This document shows positions 23,793 to 34,725 of a stretch of 64,000 bases of DNA, piece by piece. Source of the stretch: Ipomoea triloba (Eukaryota > Streptophyta > Magnoliopsida > Solanales > Convolvulaceae); contig NC_044916.1 in assembly GCF_003576645.1 (NCBI RefSeq), positions 12,053,025 through 12,117,024 on the forward strand, given 5' to 3'. The notes beneath the pieces are model-generated. The model saw nothing but the letters and a program-made list of their open reading frames with translations, ran no database searches and was not told the DNA's origin. The translations under genes and the position numbers were made by a program. Position 1 is the first letter of the stretch. The number at the start of each line of letters is the position of its first letter.

Positions 23793-24098
23793 GAGTGTTT
23801 GGGTAAAATAGTGATTAGTTAATTGCGTTAGTGTGTTTTACTAGTTGATATATAACATTAGTTGATATTTGTAGAAAGATGATTAATAAATTAGTTGTTA
23901 GCTGATAGCTGATTGCATGCAAAATGATTTCTCAAAAAGCTAATCGAAAAAGCTACTTTGAGTAGCTTTTTGAATTTTAGCATTTTAAAAAAATTAGCTA
24001 TTACAAAAAGCTGATTAACCAAACACCCTATTGAGTGTTTAACTAAGTCAAACAAGCCAAAATTGTCTGATAAGCTAACTATGTTACCAAACAGGGAT
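23793..24098. mobile_element. MITE copy of the 20439-21103 family
   Basis: Shares TTAGTTGTTAGCTGATAGCT, GAGTAGCTTTTTGAATTTTAG and AACCAAACACCCT, with GAGTGTTTGGGTAA at the left and TTACCAAACAGGG at the right as inverted ends. More diverged than the pair at 20.4-21.0 kb. Confidence 0.55.
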
Positions 24099-24648
24099 AT
24101 AATAGTAGGTACTATTAGAACAAACGTTGATAGTATCTGCTACAATCTAAATGACATATATTGTTGTATACTCGGTATAAAAAGTACTAGTGTTTCTCTA
24201 CGTTTTAGAAATTCTCTATTTTCTTAATACTATATATTTCTAAACTTATAATTTTAGTAAGGTGAAAATCTAACAAATTCACGGACTTCAACAAATTTTT
24301 TTTTTTTGAAATGTATGGTTAATTTGTTATTGTCATGCTTGAAAATATAGTGCAAGCTAAGAGTAACAAATACAATACTGAAGTTGTTTTCAAAAAAAAA
24401 ATAAAAAAAATACAATACTGAAGTTGACTTTACCTAAAAGAAATATGAAGTTGACAATAATTTAAAAAGATATTAGATATAGTGGATGCTAGCTAGGAAG
24501 TTTCATTAGGCTATCTACAACCTAGCAACAGGTAAATTGCAATCTTGTTTGACATTGCCACTCCAATTTAATTTAAAAAAATCTTGTTTGTAATTGAAAT
24601 ACTTACAAAATTTGTAAGCTTTTCAAATACACTTGGACTACGATTCAC

Positions 24649-24880
24649 ATTATAAGATGAGTTACTTTTTTTGGGTTTGTCCAAAGGTACCCCACCGACC
24701 GATAGTCAAATGACTAACCCTCGTCCCAACGGTCAGTGGTCAGCACACTAAGTGATAAGGGACTGGCCAAATAGTTTGCCACATTCACATGGGTGAGGAT
24801 CGAACCCCAACCTCATGCTTAATAAGGGACAAGGTGCTGAACCACCACGACAACCATGTTGGTTATTATAAGATGAGTTA
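24649..24880 (-). mobile_element. tRNA-derived SINE with perfect 16-bp target duplication
   Basis: Body 24665-24864 on the minus strand, flanked by ATTATAAGATGAGTTA at 24649-24664 and 24865-24880. Read on minus, it starts with a GTGGTTCAGCACCTTG A-box-like region and has GGGTTCGATCC, a near-perfect pol III B box, then a non-tRNA body, and ends in a short A-rich tail (the T run at 24665-24672 on plus). A 5'-truncated copy of the same family is at 38860-38979. It moves by LINE machinery; no protein is encoded. Confidence 0.85.
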
Positions 24881-25464
24881 TTAATATATATTTATTTTAG
24901 TATATTGTAAATTCACTTTTAGTGTATTACAGCTTCATTTTAGTTAGTACACTAAAGTGAACATGTAACAAAATATAATGAACTTAGTAAAAAAGAATCT
25001 ATAATACACTAAAAATGAACACGTATATCAATGATATATTTTATAATATGGACCATGGTTCATGGTATAACAATTGATGTATTTGTTGTCCAGCCTCACC
25101 TTACAAATAAGCAATGTAGGGCCTAATTTTTTTCTTTTTTTTTTTAAGTAAGTGAACTTATAATGATACAAAGAAAATAGTGGTAAATTAAAATTATGAT
25201 AATAATAACTGTGTGTCTATTTTTTTTAAGTGAAAAGGTATATCACAAGGATGCAGATAAACTTATTAACTCGTTTGATGGCCAACTACAATTTATTGAT
25301 ACATATTAATTAAGTATGATGATGAGATGAGAATTTGAATCCGAATAACAATTGGGTTGTTGTAGCGTAAATGCGTAATTCTTTAAATTTTATTAGAATG
25401 TATATCAAAATTTTGATGAGTTCAAAAAGTTCCAATTTTGGAAAAAGTAGTTGTACGACCTTCC
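24881..25464. other. AT-rich tract with decayed repeat
   Basis: Contains ACACTAAA(A/G)TGAAC-type words and GGACCATGGTTCATGG at about 25050-25068, relics of the MULE-like/MITE families seen elsewhere. No gene. Confidence 0.45.
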
Positions 25465-25499
25465 AACATGATTTTTTTGAAAACCAACATCAAATATCA

Positions 25500-26390
25500 T
25501 TAAATCATACATTCAATACATAAAGGAATGGAAGAAAACCAACTAGAAGCACCAGACTGAGAACAAGCAGCCCTAGTTAATGCATGAGCAGGCTTATTCG
25601 CTGATCTAGGAACAAAAACCACATACACTACTTCAAAGTGTCTTAGAAACCTTTTACACTCTTGAATGACACAACCAGCATATGATAAATCTTCTGTAGC
25701 TCCATTAATAAAATTGCATACCAGTTGACAATCAGAAAGGATCATAATTTTCATATCACCTCTATCTTTAGCCCACGATAAAGCTTCCTTCACCGCCATA
25801 TCTTCTGCAAGATGGACATTACTCATACCACGAAAAGAGCCATTTTTAGCAGCAACATATCCGCCATCATGATTCAGTATGACAATTCCATAATATGCTT
25901 GCTCATCATTCGGGAACACTGCAGCATCCACGTAATACAACAAAACACCTTCTGAACCAGTAAAAGCACCTCTGAAGCCCGAAGAGGTTGTAGCAAACTC
26001 ATGTTTATTTAGCAGATCCTGCCAATCATTCACCATTCTATTAGCTTCAAATTGGACAGAGTTTGCATGCCATGGTTTACTATTAAAGATAAGCTCATTA
26101 CGTATCTTCCAAATGCACCAGCAGATCGCCACACTCTTAAACACATAAGCCATTGGACCACCAGTAACCATCCCTTCCAGCCACGTCACAAGATCCTAAC
26201 CTTCATTAATTGGATGAACAAGATCAGTCCAGAGCGAGACAGTATGAGGGCAATCAAAAAATAAATGATGTATCGTTTCTGGCTCGTCATAACATAAAGG
26301 GCGGTGAACATCAACACTCACCCCACGCCGATGCAGGTTAATCATAGTTGGGAGAACACCATGAATGCATCTCCACAAAAAATTAAGCAC
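25500..26390 (-). pseudogene. LINE zf-RVT + RNase H-like C-terminal region
   Basis: The first part (26390-26196) reads LNFLWRCIHGVLPTMINLHR...CYDEPETIHHLFFDCPH, the Cys/His zinc-binding reverse-transcriptase-associated domain. An in-frame TAG at 26196-26198 interrupts, then the same frame continues to 25500 with the RNase H-like domain: VDAAVF (first Asp), an AED Glu (ALSWAKD helix follows), ILSDCQ (Asp) and a SANKPAHALTR end. One nonsense codon separates the two, so the unit is a pseudogene. Family function: RNA strand removal during target-primed reverse transcription. Confidence 0.8.
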
Positions 26391-26393
26391 AGT

Positions 26394-26667
26394 TGTGATA
26401 AAGTGATCAAAACATCATATATAAAATGGCTTTAAGGGATCTAAAGTTTACCTTTCAAGATTTCTTCTTGGTAGTTATAACTGCTTTCTGTTGCTTTCTG
26501 TTTCTTTCTGTTGCTTTTTCTGTTTCTCTTCTCAGCAGCTTATATAAGCCCTTGTACTCTTTCTTTCAGCTGTAACAACACACAAAATAAACAGCAATGA
26601 ATCACATTTCAATTTTCATCTCAGCTCACCATTATCACTTCAGTTTACTGCATTCCTAGTTAATTCA
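26394..26667 (+). repeat. copia 5' LTR
   Basis: About 274 bp from TGTGATAAAG to TTAATTCA (TG...CA ends). It has a TATATAAG box at 26540-26547 followed by CTTTCTTTCAGC, giving a plausible promoter for the element's RNA. No partner LTR remains. Confidence 0.65.
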
Positions 26668-26670
26668 TTA

Positions 26671-26682
26671 TGGTATCAGAGC
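26671..26682 (+). promoter_or_regulatory. Primer-binding site (initiator Met tRNA)
   Basis: TGGTATCAGAGC, the canonical copia minus-strand primer site, three bases after the LTR end. Confidence 0.85.
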
Positions 26683-26699
26683 GTCGCTACCGGAGTTAC

Positions 26700-27840
26700 G
26701 CTGCGGCAGTCGTAACAGATGCAAATGACAATGGAGATCGAGCAGAACAGTTCGGAACTTCGTCGCAGCAGGCATCGATGAATCAGAATCAACGAAACGA
26801 CGAGTTCGATGATCCTCTATACTTACACGTTACAGAAAACCCTAATTTGAGCCTGGTATCACCTCCGCTGACTGAAATCAACTATTCTTCCTGGAGCAGA
26901 TCTATTAGGATCGCACTGGAAGTCAAGAACCAGTTTAGCTTTGTTAATGGAAGCTTTCCAAGTCCTGAAGAAGCTGATCCGAGATATGCATCGTGGAGGA
27001 GATGTGACCGGATTGTCTGTTCGTGGATTCTGAGGTCAATCACCCCTAGCATCGCGGACATTGTTATGTACTTTGATAAGGCATCAAAAATCTGGAATGC
27101 TCTCCATAAGAGGTACTCTCAAACCGATCCGCATAGGATATCTGAAATTCAAAATGAAATCTATAAGAATGTTCAAGGCAGTTTATTGTGAATGAGTATT
27201 TCACCAAGAGTAATGCTCTATGGCAGCAATTAAATGTCCTTAGACCATTACTCTTATGTGAGTGCACACCTAGATGTTCATGTACTCTAATGTCAAGAAT
27301 GCAAAAAGAAAGGGAAGAGGATCAAATAATTCATTTCTTGGAAGGTCTGAATGAGGAATATGAGGCTGTTAAATCAGGAGTCCTTGTCATGGATCCCATT
27401 CCTGACATGGAAAGAGTTCTGAACATGACATTAAAGGTTGAGAGGAAAATCAGAAGTTCAATTACTCAGAAATACAATGAATTTACTCAAGCAAATGCTG
27501 TCCAAGTAATCAGATGCAGTCAGAAGAAGATCAGTCTGTTGTGGTAGCAGCAACCTTTAACAATAGAAGGAAGTTTGTCAACAATAATGGGAAGAATGTA
27601 CCTAAATGCACTTATTGTGGTATGAATGGTCATACCATTGAGAAATGCTATAAGAAGCATGGATACCCCCCAGGATAGGTTGCAGGCTACAAGTCCAAGA
27701 ACAAGCAGACTCAAGATGTGCAGCAAACATCTAGTGCCTCTGTGAGTCAAGTAGGTGACACAGGGCTATCTGCTGACCAATTTCAAAAACTTGTGTCCAT
27801 CTTGCAGAACCAAAACAAAGGGAACTAAGCTCCAAACAAC
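26700..27840 (+). pseudogene. copia gag, frameshifted
   Basis: The capsid part reads NYSSWSRSIRIALEVKNQF and IWNALHKRYSQTDPHRISEI, the copia gag signature (from about 26778, MNQNQRND, a likelier start than the ATG overlapping the PBS). Near 27188 a frameshift separates QGSL from VNEYFTKSNALWQQL. A second shift near 27510 precedes the zinc knuckle at 27604-27665 (CTYCGMNGHTIEKC, CX2CX4HX4C), and an in-frame TAG follows GYPPG at 27676. The end reads LSADQFQKLVSILQNQ. It cannot make a full Gag. Confidence 0.8.
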
Positions 27841-27845
27841 ATGTC

Positions 27846-28528
27846 ATGACAGTTGCTAGTTGTGGAATCACATCAGATTTTAAGGATTCTATGGAGGAAC
27901 ATAATGAAGGTACCTTCTACCCTAAGATCTGTGTTAATTCTGTTCTAAATACACATAATGTTTGGATCTTAGACTCAGGAGCCACAGACCATATTACATG
28001 CTCCCTAGAGTACTTTGAAACCTATCACAGTGTGCAAGGTCTCTCTGTCAGACTACCTAATGAGGAATCAGTTAGTGTTACTTGCATAGGGGAGATCAAA
28101 CTTGATAAGAATATATCTCTTCAAAATGTGCTGTACATTCCAAATTTTGCCTTCAATATTATATCTGTCCGTAGGTTGACTAAACAATCAAGATGCAAAC
28201 TGGTTTTGGGGGCTGATCATTGTGATATTCAGGGACCTCTTGGGAAGGTGGTTGGTTTTGCTAAAGAAAGGAATGGACTATACTTCATAAGTGATCCTCC
28301 TGGGAGAATTAGTGGGCATGCTGTCAAGTTGATGACTCAAGATACAGATAAAACTATTAGTACTCAATGTAATAGTTTGACAATAGAAATGTGGCATAAC
28401 AGATTGGGACATTATCCCATTGCAAGAATACCTTCTTTGAATGGAATAAAACTTGGATATGCAAATAAACATTCTGATTTTGTATGTGATGCCTGTCATT
28501 TTGCTAGACATAAGAGATCTACATTCCC
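27846..28528 (+). pseudogene. copia protease and pre-integrase fragment
   Basis: Aspartic protease motif DSGATDHI at about 27973, then LQNVLYIPNFAFNIISVRRL, RNGLYFI and the GAG-pre-integrase zinc motif MWHNRLGHYP...CDACHFARHKRSTFP (HX..H...CX2C). The frame then runs into LINE DNA at about 28529 and ends at 28584. The open frame is intact from 27846 to the junction, so this half decayed less than gag. Confidence 0.8.
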
Positions 28529-28529
28529 A

Positions 28530-28765
28530 CGCCAAACTCCACTAGCCGCTAGACCATTTACAGATGTGGTGGATAACATACGGTAACCATGTCTGACAGT
28601 GTAGCACCCTCTCAAATGTCCCCTCCAGCACCACTGATCTTCAAAGTTTATAGATACTGGGATTCGAAGAATGAGATCCACATCGCGCTGAACAAACAAG
28701 GCATTCAACCTATTAACATCCCAGTCATTTGCTTGAGGATTCAATATATGTTGAATCATAAAAAA
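28530..28765 (-). pseudogene. LINE segment upstream of the copia insertion
   Basis: Reads DWDVNRLNALFVQRDVDLIL, then EDQWCWRGHLRGCYTVRHGY and SGVWR, the linker between the reverse transcriptase and the zinc-binding domain of plant LINEs. It continues in 26390-25500 after the interruption. Beyond about 28770 no further similarity is visible. Confidence 0.7.
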
Positions 28766-28790
28766 TCATGTTCCATCAACATATATGGAG

Positions 28791-29081
28791 TAATAAATAA
28801 GATTTTAGATCGATTATTTAGTATATAATAACTCAAACAAATCATGTTCTATGAACATGTATTGGGTAAATTTGCTCGAGGAACATAAATATGTTGGTCA
28901 AATGTTATTGTTCGCATGATAATTACGAAGTTACAAGTTCGACTACTAGTAGAAGCGACCTATTGATTTTCTTAGTTTAAGTCAGTTAAGTATAGAAACT
29001 TAGACTGATTTTCTCTTTGTAGCCTTTTATCGACTATATTAAGTAAATTTATCTAATTTACACTCTCAACACCTAAAATAA
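28791..29081. other. AT-rich tract, nothing recognised
   Basis: No gene or defined repeat seen between the LINE and the Stowaway element. Confidence 0.5.
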
Positions 29082-29343
29082 TACTCCATCTATCTCATTT
29101 TATCTGTCTTACTTACTATTCATTAGTCAAATCAACTCTTTTTTCTTTGTTAATTTTCTTTAGTATTTTTTACTTATTTTTAAATTTGATTTTTGTGTTT
29201 AATAGTACTTTTAATGTAGTTTCTAAAATTATAAATTTTGTAAACTAATACTAAACTTAATATTATGAAAAACTTGAATTAAAAATAACTTTAGTCAAGT
29301 CTCGTTAACCGAACCAGACACATAAAATGAGACGGAGGGAGTA
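29082..29343. mobile_element. Stowaway MITE, 258 bp, TA target site
   Basis: Element 29084-29341 begins CTCCATCTATCTCATTTTAT and ends (complemented) CTCCCTCCGTCTCATTTTAT, the Stowaway terminal repeat, with TA on both sides. Same family and length as 58323-58580, in opposite orientation. Confidence 0.85.
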
Positions 29344-31140
29344 GTTGCAAATTTTGTTGTCACTTAACAAAATATTAGATGGAATGTCACATAATGGTAC
29401 ACAAAGTCATGGGTAGAAAACCCTAGAAGAATGAATTAGATGGATTAGGAAAAAAAAACAAACAAACAAAAACGTGGGAAAATTACAAAAACAAAAAAAT
29501 GCAATGAACATAACACCAAAGCCGTGACCGACACGAATATTATAATACCATTTTCTTAATAATAATCCAATTTATTACGTCAAAGCAAAATTAAGAGAAT
29601 ATTCCAAAAATCACTAACGAACCAACCAAAGATAGTGAAAATCCAACTACTGATTTTTAATATATAAAAAAAAAATTATGAAAAATAACGACAACCAAAA
29701 CAGCAAACGGCGCGGCGGCTCAAAAAGAAATGGCCAGCTTAACCTAACCAGCCGAGCCACCGCCACCCATTTTTCTTCGTTCCTGAAACCTTCGCAACAC
29801 TGCAAGTAGGCGTGTGGTCCCCACTTACAGCCTGTGTTCAATCCCAACTGTCAATTGATCCCCAAAAAATATATAAATAAAAAAAAGAAGTTCTTTGTAA
29901 GAAAGAAATGAACAAAAGTAAAGAAATTAGTAAAAATGGTATGTGTAACTTTAAACAAAATATAATATAATACTAGACTCGTGTACGCACACATACGCGC
30001 GCGCGCGTATATATATATAAGAGTTTAGATAAAAATATGCTATCAAATAAAAAGTGAAGATTGATCTAATCTGTCTATTTTGGTAGATCAACAATAGATG
30101 ATTGCTGAAAAATAAGGAGAAAATGAACGGATCAATTTGAAAAATATTACAAACTTTCAATTTTGTTTTATTTATTAAATCACAATTGTTTTTTATTAAA
30201 ACACCAAACCATTGATTAATATTGATAGGAAGCTGAGATCAACCAAGATTTTTTGTGAATGAATCATTCACATTTAAATATAGAGGTTCATGTGAAAATA
30301 TACTCCCATATAAAAAGTAAGAACTATTCTTATCCATATTTTTAAATAGATCAATGGTTCAGGTGACCACTATTATTCTTGCATTTTTCAGTGTATATGC
30401 CCATATATACTCTTATAGTCTATTTTAATTGTAAAATTAGTAGCAATTAATTTTTTATTTATCAAACCTTAAAACATTTAGTAAAAATAATAATGTTAAG
30501 TATTTACCTCTCGCGTGATTAGAAACGGAGTTTACCTGCCCTAAGTGAGGGGTGAACCTATGACCTCCAATTTAGATGAATTACAATTATGCCGCTTGAT
30601 CACAAGGTGTTGACCACAATTTTATAAATCTAAAAACATTTTTAGGATTGATATTGTAATTTTTTTAATATTTAAATATCTTACATAAATCTTCAAAAAA
30701 AAAAAAAAACTTACATAACCAATAACGGTAAAAAAATTCTCTTTGCTTTCAAAATTAAAATTGTAATAAATTCCTTTCTTATTGAACGAACCTGAGATTC
30801 TGAGAACCTCTAGGCTCTACTGCCTCTTTCATTAAATGAGCATTTATGTAGTCTGTGATGAATCTGATGAGTTTATGTTATGTAGGTTCGAGTATTTTAT
30901 TTGCGACTTATTTTTGTTTTAGACTTTTAGCTAAGATTTACTAGTTGGGTTATTAGAATAGTTAGCTCGGGTTAATCATATTATTGATTGCATTTTATTT
31001 GGCCACTCAGTTGAGACTTATATAGTCACACTGCAAGTTAAAATAAAAAATTATAAAAATATTAATGGCGTTGAACAATACCAATTCATATCATAGAAAA
31101 TACAATAGTTGATATTATTTGTATTGCATCAAATAGTCCG
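29344..31140. other. Intergenic tract with repeat fragments
   Basis: 29690-29850 is a less AT-rich patch with no coding similarity. 29985-30020 is a CACGCG/TATATA low-complexity run. 30505-30612 is a SINE-like fragment on minus (ACCTTGTGATCAAGCGGCAT followed by GGTCATAGGTTCACCCC, a degenerate B box). No gene supported. Confidence 0.45.
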
Positions 31141-31146
31141 TTGGGG

Positions 31147-31640
31147 TCACACTTGTGTGATTCTGTGTTACGGATATTTATTTGTGAAACGAGTCGGGCC
31201 GGGTTAAATCAACATGCAAATGCCATACTCATATGCACAAATGTCATAACTATATGCTCAAATGTAATATTAGTCAGGAATAAAATTTTTGTCATTTTTA
31301 AGGAAAAATATAATACTTTTGAAGAAAAATATATAGTAACTTTTGCATTTTGATGTAAAAGTATTATATTTTCCATCAAAAGTATTACATTTTCCATAAT
31401 AAGTAATGTTTCATTTACTTATAAGAAAAAATATAATACTTTTGAGGAAAAATGTAATAATTTTAAATCGAAATGTAAAAGTATTGCACTTTCTCTTAAA
31501 AGTATTACATTTACAAAAATTTCATTCTTGATTAGTATTACATTTGAGCATATAAGTATCACATTTGTGCGTATAAGTATCACACGTTCACCTCGACGTG
31601 ACCCGTTTCACAGTGAGACAGTCTCATACAAGTTTTTATC
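31147..31640. mobile_element. Inverted-repeat element (GTGAGAC/GTCTCA family)
   Basis: The left end ACACTTGTGTGATTCTGTG and the complemented right end ACTTGTATGAGACTGTCTCA, each next to a (G/A)AAACG(A/G)GTC block, form inverted termini. The interior is a mirrored run of AAAAATATAATACTTTTGA / AAAAGTATTACATTTT words. A shorter element with the same ends is at 41498-41637. No target duplication was resolved. Confidence 0.5.
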
Positions 31641-32272
31641 ATAGTATTGATATTTGTCTTTATAATATTCAATACAAATCATGTATATATGTAATTGTAC
31701 TTAGTACAAAATGTATTAATAATGATCAAATACCTTAAACAAACATAAGAGTATATCTTAAGTAAAATCATATTTATCATTTTAAAAAAAATAGATGTTA
31801 GTAAACAAAAAAAACAAAGAATTAAACTAAAAAAATTAGAAAATAGAAAACAATTTAATTAAACCCTAAATATATTTTTCCTACATTTTATTTATTAGAT
31901 TTAAATTGGGGACTTTATTTAACATGAATAACATGATTCTAGGGATTTCTAGATATATCAAACTTTATACTACTCAAAAATTACTTGTATATATATATAT
32001 TTATTGTGTGGCAGTGAAGTTTAGCTTGGAAGATATGAAAGCTAGAAGTGTTAGAAAAGCATGAACATGACCATCCTTTTTAATCTTCAAGTAAACCACC
32101 CATCTCTTCTTCTCATCACTTTTCACACAAAAACAATAAAATAGAAAAAGACTTGTTCCCCTTTTCCATTAATGTTCCACCAAACACTCTACTCTACAAT
32201 CCTCATACAACCACCATATTAGAGAGAGAGGAGAGTGAAAGTAGTCTGGTGTTCTGCAAATCCACAGCGGCC
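31641..32272 (+). promoter_or_regulatory. Presumed promoter and 5' leader of the FLA gene
   Basis: AT-rich flank with a TATATATATATATTTATT stretch at 31988-32005 as candidate TATA region, then CT-rich leader sequence (32100-32240). The start codon sits in GCGGCCATGGAT, a favourable context. Position of transcription start is inferred. Confidence 0.35.
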
Positions 32273-34725
32273 ATGGATGTTCAGATCTTTGGCCTGAGAA
32301 AGCTGTTGTGTTTTAGTGTGTTTTTGGTGTTTGGGTTAGTGGGCGGTGCTTCAGCATTGCGCGAAAGGGAAAACCCATCGAGAAATCAGTCCGGCGCTCA
32401 GATCAACTCCAACTCGGTGTTGGTGGCGCTTTTGGATTCGCACTACACGGAGCTGTCGGAGCTGGTGGAGAAGGCGCTTCTTCTCCAGACTCTCGAGGAA
32501 GCTGTTTCCCGGCATAATATCACCATTTTTGCGCCCAGGAATGAGGCCTTGGAGCGGGATTTGGATCCCGAGTTCAAGCGGTTTTTGCTTGAGCCGGGAA
32601 ATCTCAGGTCCCTGCAGAATCTGCTTCTCTTCCACATGATTCCCACTCGCATTGAGTCCAAAAACTGGCCGGTGGAGTCACGGCGGGACGGCCGGAATCA
32701 TCTCACTCTGTGCCGCGACGCCGGCGGGGAGAATCTCATTGTATCGGAGAAGGAAGTGAGCGGCGCGAAGTTTGTTTCCCTAAACGACGTCGTTCGCCCC
32801 GACGGCATCATCCACGGCATCGAGCGCGTGCTGATCCCCAACTCGGTCCAGCAAGCTTTCAACGCGCGGCGGAGCTTGCGGTCAATCTCCGCCGTCCTCC
32901 CCACGGGCGCACCCGAAGTGGACCCCAGGACTCACCGTCTCAAGAAACCCGCGGGCCCTACCCCCGCCGGCTCCCCTCCCGCTCTCCCCATCTACGACGC
33001 CCTGGCCCCCGGCCCTTCCCTAGCTCCCGCCCCCGCCCCGGGCCCCGGTGGCCCCCACCACCACTTCGACGGCGAGAGCCAAGTCAAGGACTTCATCCAA
33101 ACCCTCCTACATTACGGCGGTTACAACGAACTCGCCGATATTCTCGTCAACTTAACCTCCTTAGCCTCCGAAATGGGCCGACTCGTCTCCGAAGGCTATG
33201 TCCTAACCGTCTTAGCTCCCAACGATGAAGCCATGGCTAAACTCACCACCGATCAGCTCAGCGAGCCCGGCGCCCCCGAGCAAATCATCTACTACCACCT
33301 CATCCCGGAGTACCAAACCGAGGAAAGCATGTACAATGCCGCCCGACGTTTCGGAAAAATCAGATACGATACGCTAAGATTGCCCCACAAGGTCGTCGCC
33401 GAGGAGGCCGACGGGTCGGTCAAATTCGGGCACGGCGAAGGATCCGCGTATTTATTCGACCCGGATATCTACACCGACGGGAGAATATCCGTACAGGGAA
33501 TCGACGGCGTTCTTTTCCCGCCGGAGCCCACTAAACCTGCGGCTCCTAAAGCTTCCCCTCTCGCTAAGGTTGCCTCAAAGCCAAGAAGAGGTATAATCTT
33601 AAATCTTTTAACTAATTATCCTAGTTTTCTGCAAATTTTATCTCAGCTTGTTTTACTGTCATATATATCATCAAAATCTTGTTTTTCTTTAAATTATTAT
33701 AATCATTGTTTCCAATTGATTGTGGGAACCTTAAACATAAACTTTGAGCATATAATCTTGCTTTGTGATTATTGGATGATCAAATTATGTGGTTATGGCA
33801 TTAGGCCATGTAGATGCCACTTGCAGCCTTTAGTTCTCATGGTGAATTCTGGCAATTAGCATCCAAGTTAAGTGTCAAGTTTTCGCACATGGATGAATAA
33901 TTAGTCCTATTCGGTCACATCATGAATATAGTTACACCTTGTTTGTACATTTGCTAAGTCGTCCTAAAGCAAATTAGGTAGCTTAGCGTGTTATTCTCAC
34001 AAATTTTTCTGATCCAATAGAAGTTTTAGGATTTTATTAAGATAAGAAAATGATGGGTTGACTAGGTTTTAGGCAGGCTCTGTGAAAAGTCACGGTAGAA
34101 GGTAATTTTATGACGGTATAAAGAAACTGGATTACCATATCCTGAAATTGTTGTCTCGGTGGGAGGTTAATAAATGGATTATACGAGGGGGATTGATATG
34201 TGGACCTTCGGTTTGGTGGTGAGGTAAGCTAAGAGCATTGAATAGGTTAAGTTTCCAGCACAGCCCAGCTGTTAGTCATAGTCGTGTCTTCTTCTAATTA
34301 TTATTGGGTTCACACCCCAGCTGTTAGCCATAATCGTGTATTCTAATCATTATTGGTTACAAATTTCCATGTTCAATTGTTCAAGCCAGCCTGTATATTG
34401 ATAAAGGCCTTTCATGTTCCACCTTTCTGATGCAAATAAGCTGTCATGATATGTTAGCTAGCCTGGCCTGCCATAGTTTATTGTAGAACTTCGGTCTTCA
34501 GTAATTTTCAGTTACAATTAAGTAAATCCCGCCAAAAATTATCTTTGAAGAGAAACTAGCTGACACTAGCTGTTAATCTCCCAATTAATCATTTTATCTC
34601 GGTTTTGACATTTTCTTACTTGGGGTTACACCTCATCCATAACCTAACATGTTCTGTTCAATCCTCTGTTTTCAGGCAAGTTGATGGAAACGGCGTGTAG
34701 CATGATGGGGTCGTTCTGCCATTGA
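32273..34725 (+). CDS. Fasciclin-like arabinogalactan protein, FLA15-18 type
   Basis: Two coding exons, 32273-33590 and 34676-34725 (GT at 33591, AG at 34674-34675), give 455 aa. Residues 1-28 are a signal peptide (hydrophobic LLCFSVFLVFGLVGGASA). FAS1 domain 1 spans about 46-190 (ITIFAPRNEAL, LLLFHMIP) and domain 2 about 268-418 (LTVLAPNDEAM, YYHLIPEY). Between them, about 226-262, lies a Pro/Ala-rich AG glycomodule (APGPSLAPAPAPGPGG), the site of hydroxyproline-linked arabinogalactan. Candidate N-glycosylation sites include N92 and N293. The C-terminus (RRGKLMETACSMMGSFCH) lacks a GPI-anchor tail, as in the FLA15-18 group. Likely role: secreted wall glycoprotein in adhesion or wall assembly. 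The open frame continues past 33590 into the intron, but the splice restores the family C-terminus. Exon 1 is GC-rich in AT-rich surroundings. Confidence 0.93.

Larger units (their letters stand above)
26394..28529 (+). mobile_element. Truncated Ty1/copia retrotransposon inside the LINE
   Basis: Order: 5' LTR (26394-26667), PBS, gag with a CCHC knuckle, aspartic protease and start of the integrase region, then an abrupt junction at about 28529 back into LINE sequence. The 3' half (integrase core, reverse transcriptase, RNase H, 3' LTR) is missing. The 5-bp flank ACAGT before the LTR (26389-26393) is not found at the right junction, so a deletion removed the right end and probably about 30 bp of LINE. 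Confidence 0.75.
25465..28790 (-). mobile_element. LINE (non-LTR retrotransposon) remnant split by a copia insertion
   Basis: Coding remains on minus run from about 28765 down to 28530 (linker after the reverse transcriptase) and resume from 26390 down to 25500 (zinc-binding then RNase H-like domains). A tail of GGTTTTCAAAAAAA on minus lies at about 25470-25485. The reverse transcriptase core is absent, so the copy is 5'-truncated, as is common for LINEs. Between the two parts lies the copia fragment 26394-28529. Joining the flanks would place GVWR close to VLNFLWRC, with about ten residues missing relative to the usual family spacing. Confidence 0.75.

Noticed and set aside
26670..26700. ATG at 26670 as gag start
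   Set aside because: Overlaps the primer-binding site; a downstream Met (about 26778) fits the gag family better.
28496..28584. Continuation of the copia pol frame past 28529
   Set aside because: Sequence there is antisense LINE (SGVWR on minus), so the last 18 or so residues are a chance fusion.
25464..28772. AACATGATTTTTT / AAAAAATCATGTT near both LINE ends as a target duplication
   Set aside because: They are inverted relative to each other, not direct, so they cannot be a target-site duplication; probably chance in AT-rich DNA.
32346..33228. Frames of 97 and 172 codons on plus and others on minus over the FLA exon
   Set aside because: Shadows of the GC-rich FLA exon; arginine- and proline-rich because of codon shift.
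33591..33859. Continuation of the FLA open frame to a 568-codon product
   Set aside because: Starts from a non-ATG codon and reads through a GT-AG intron; the spliced form restores the conserved RRGKLME...C-terminus of the family.
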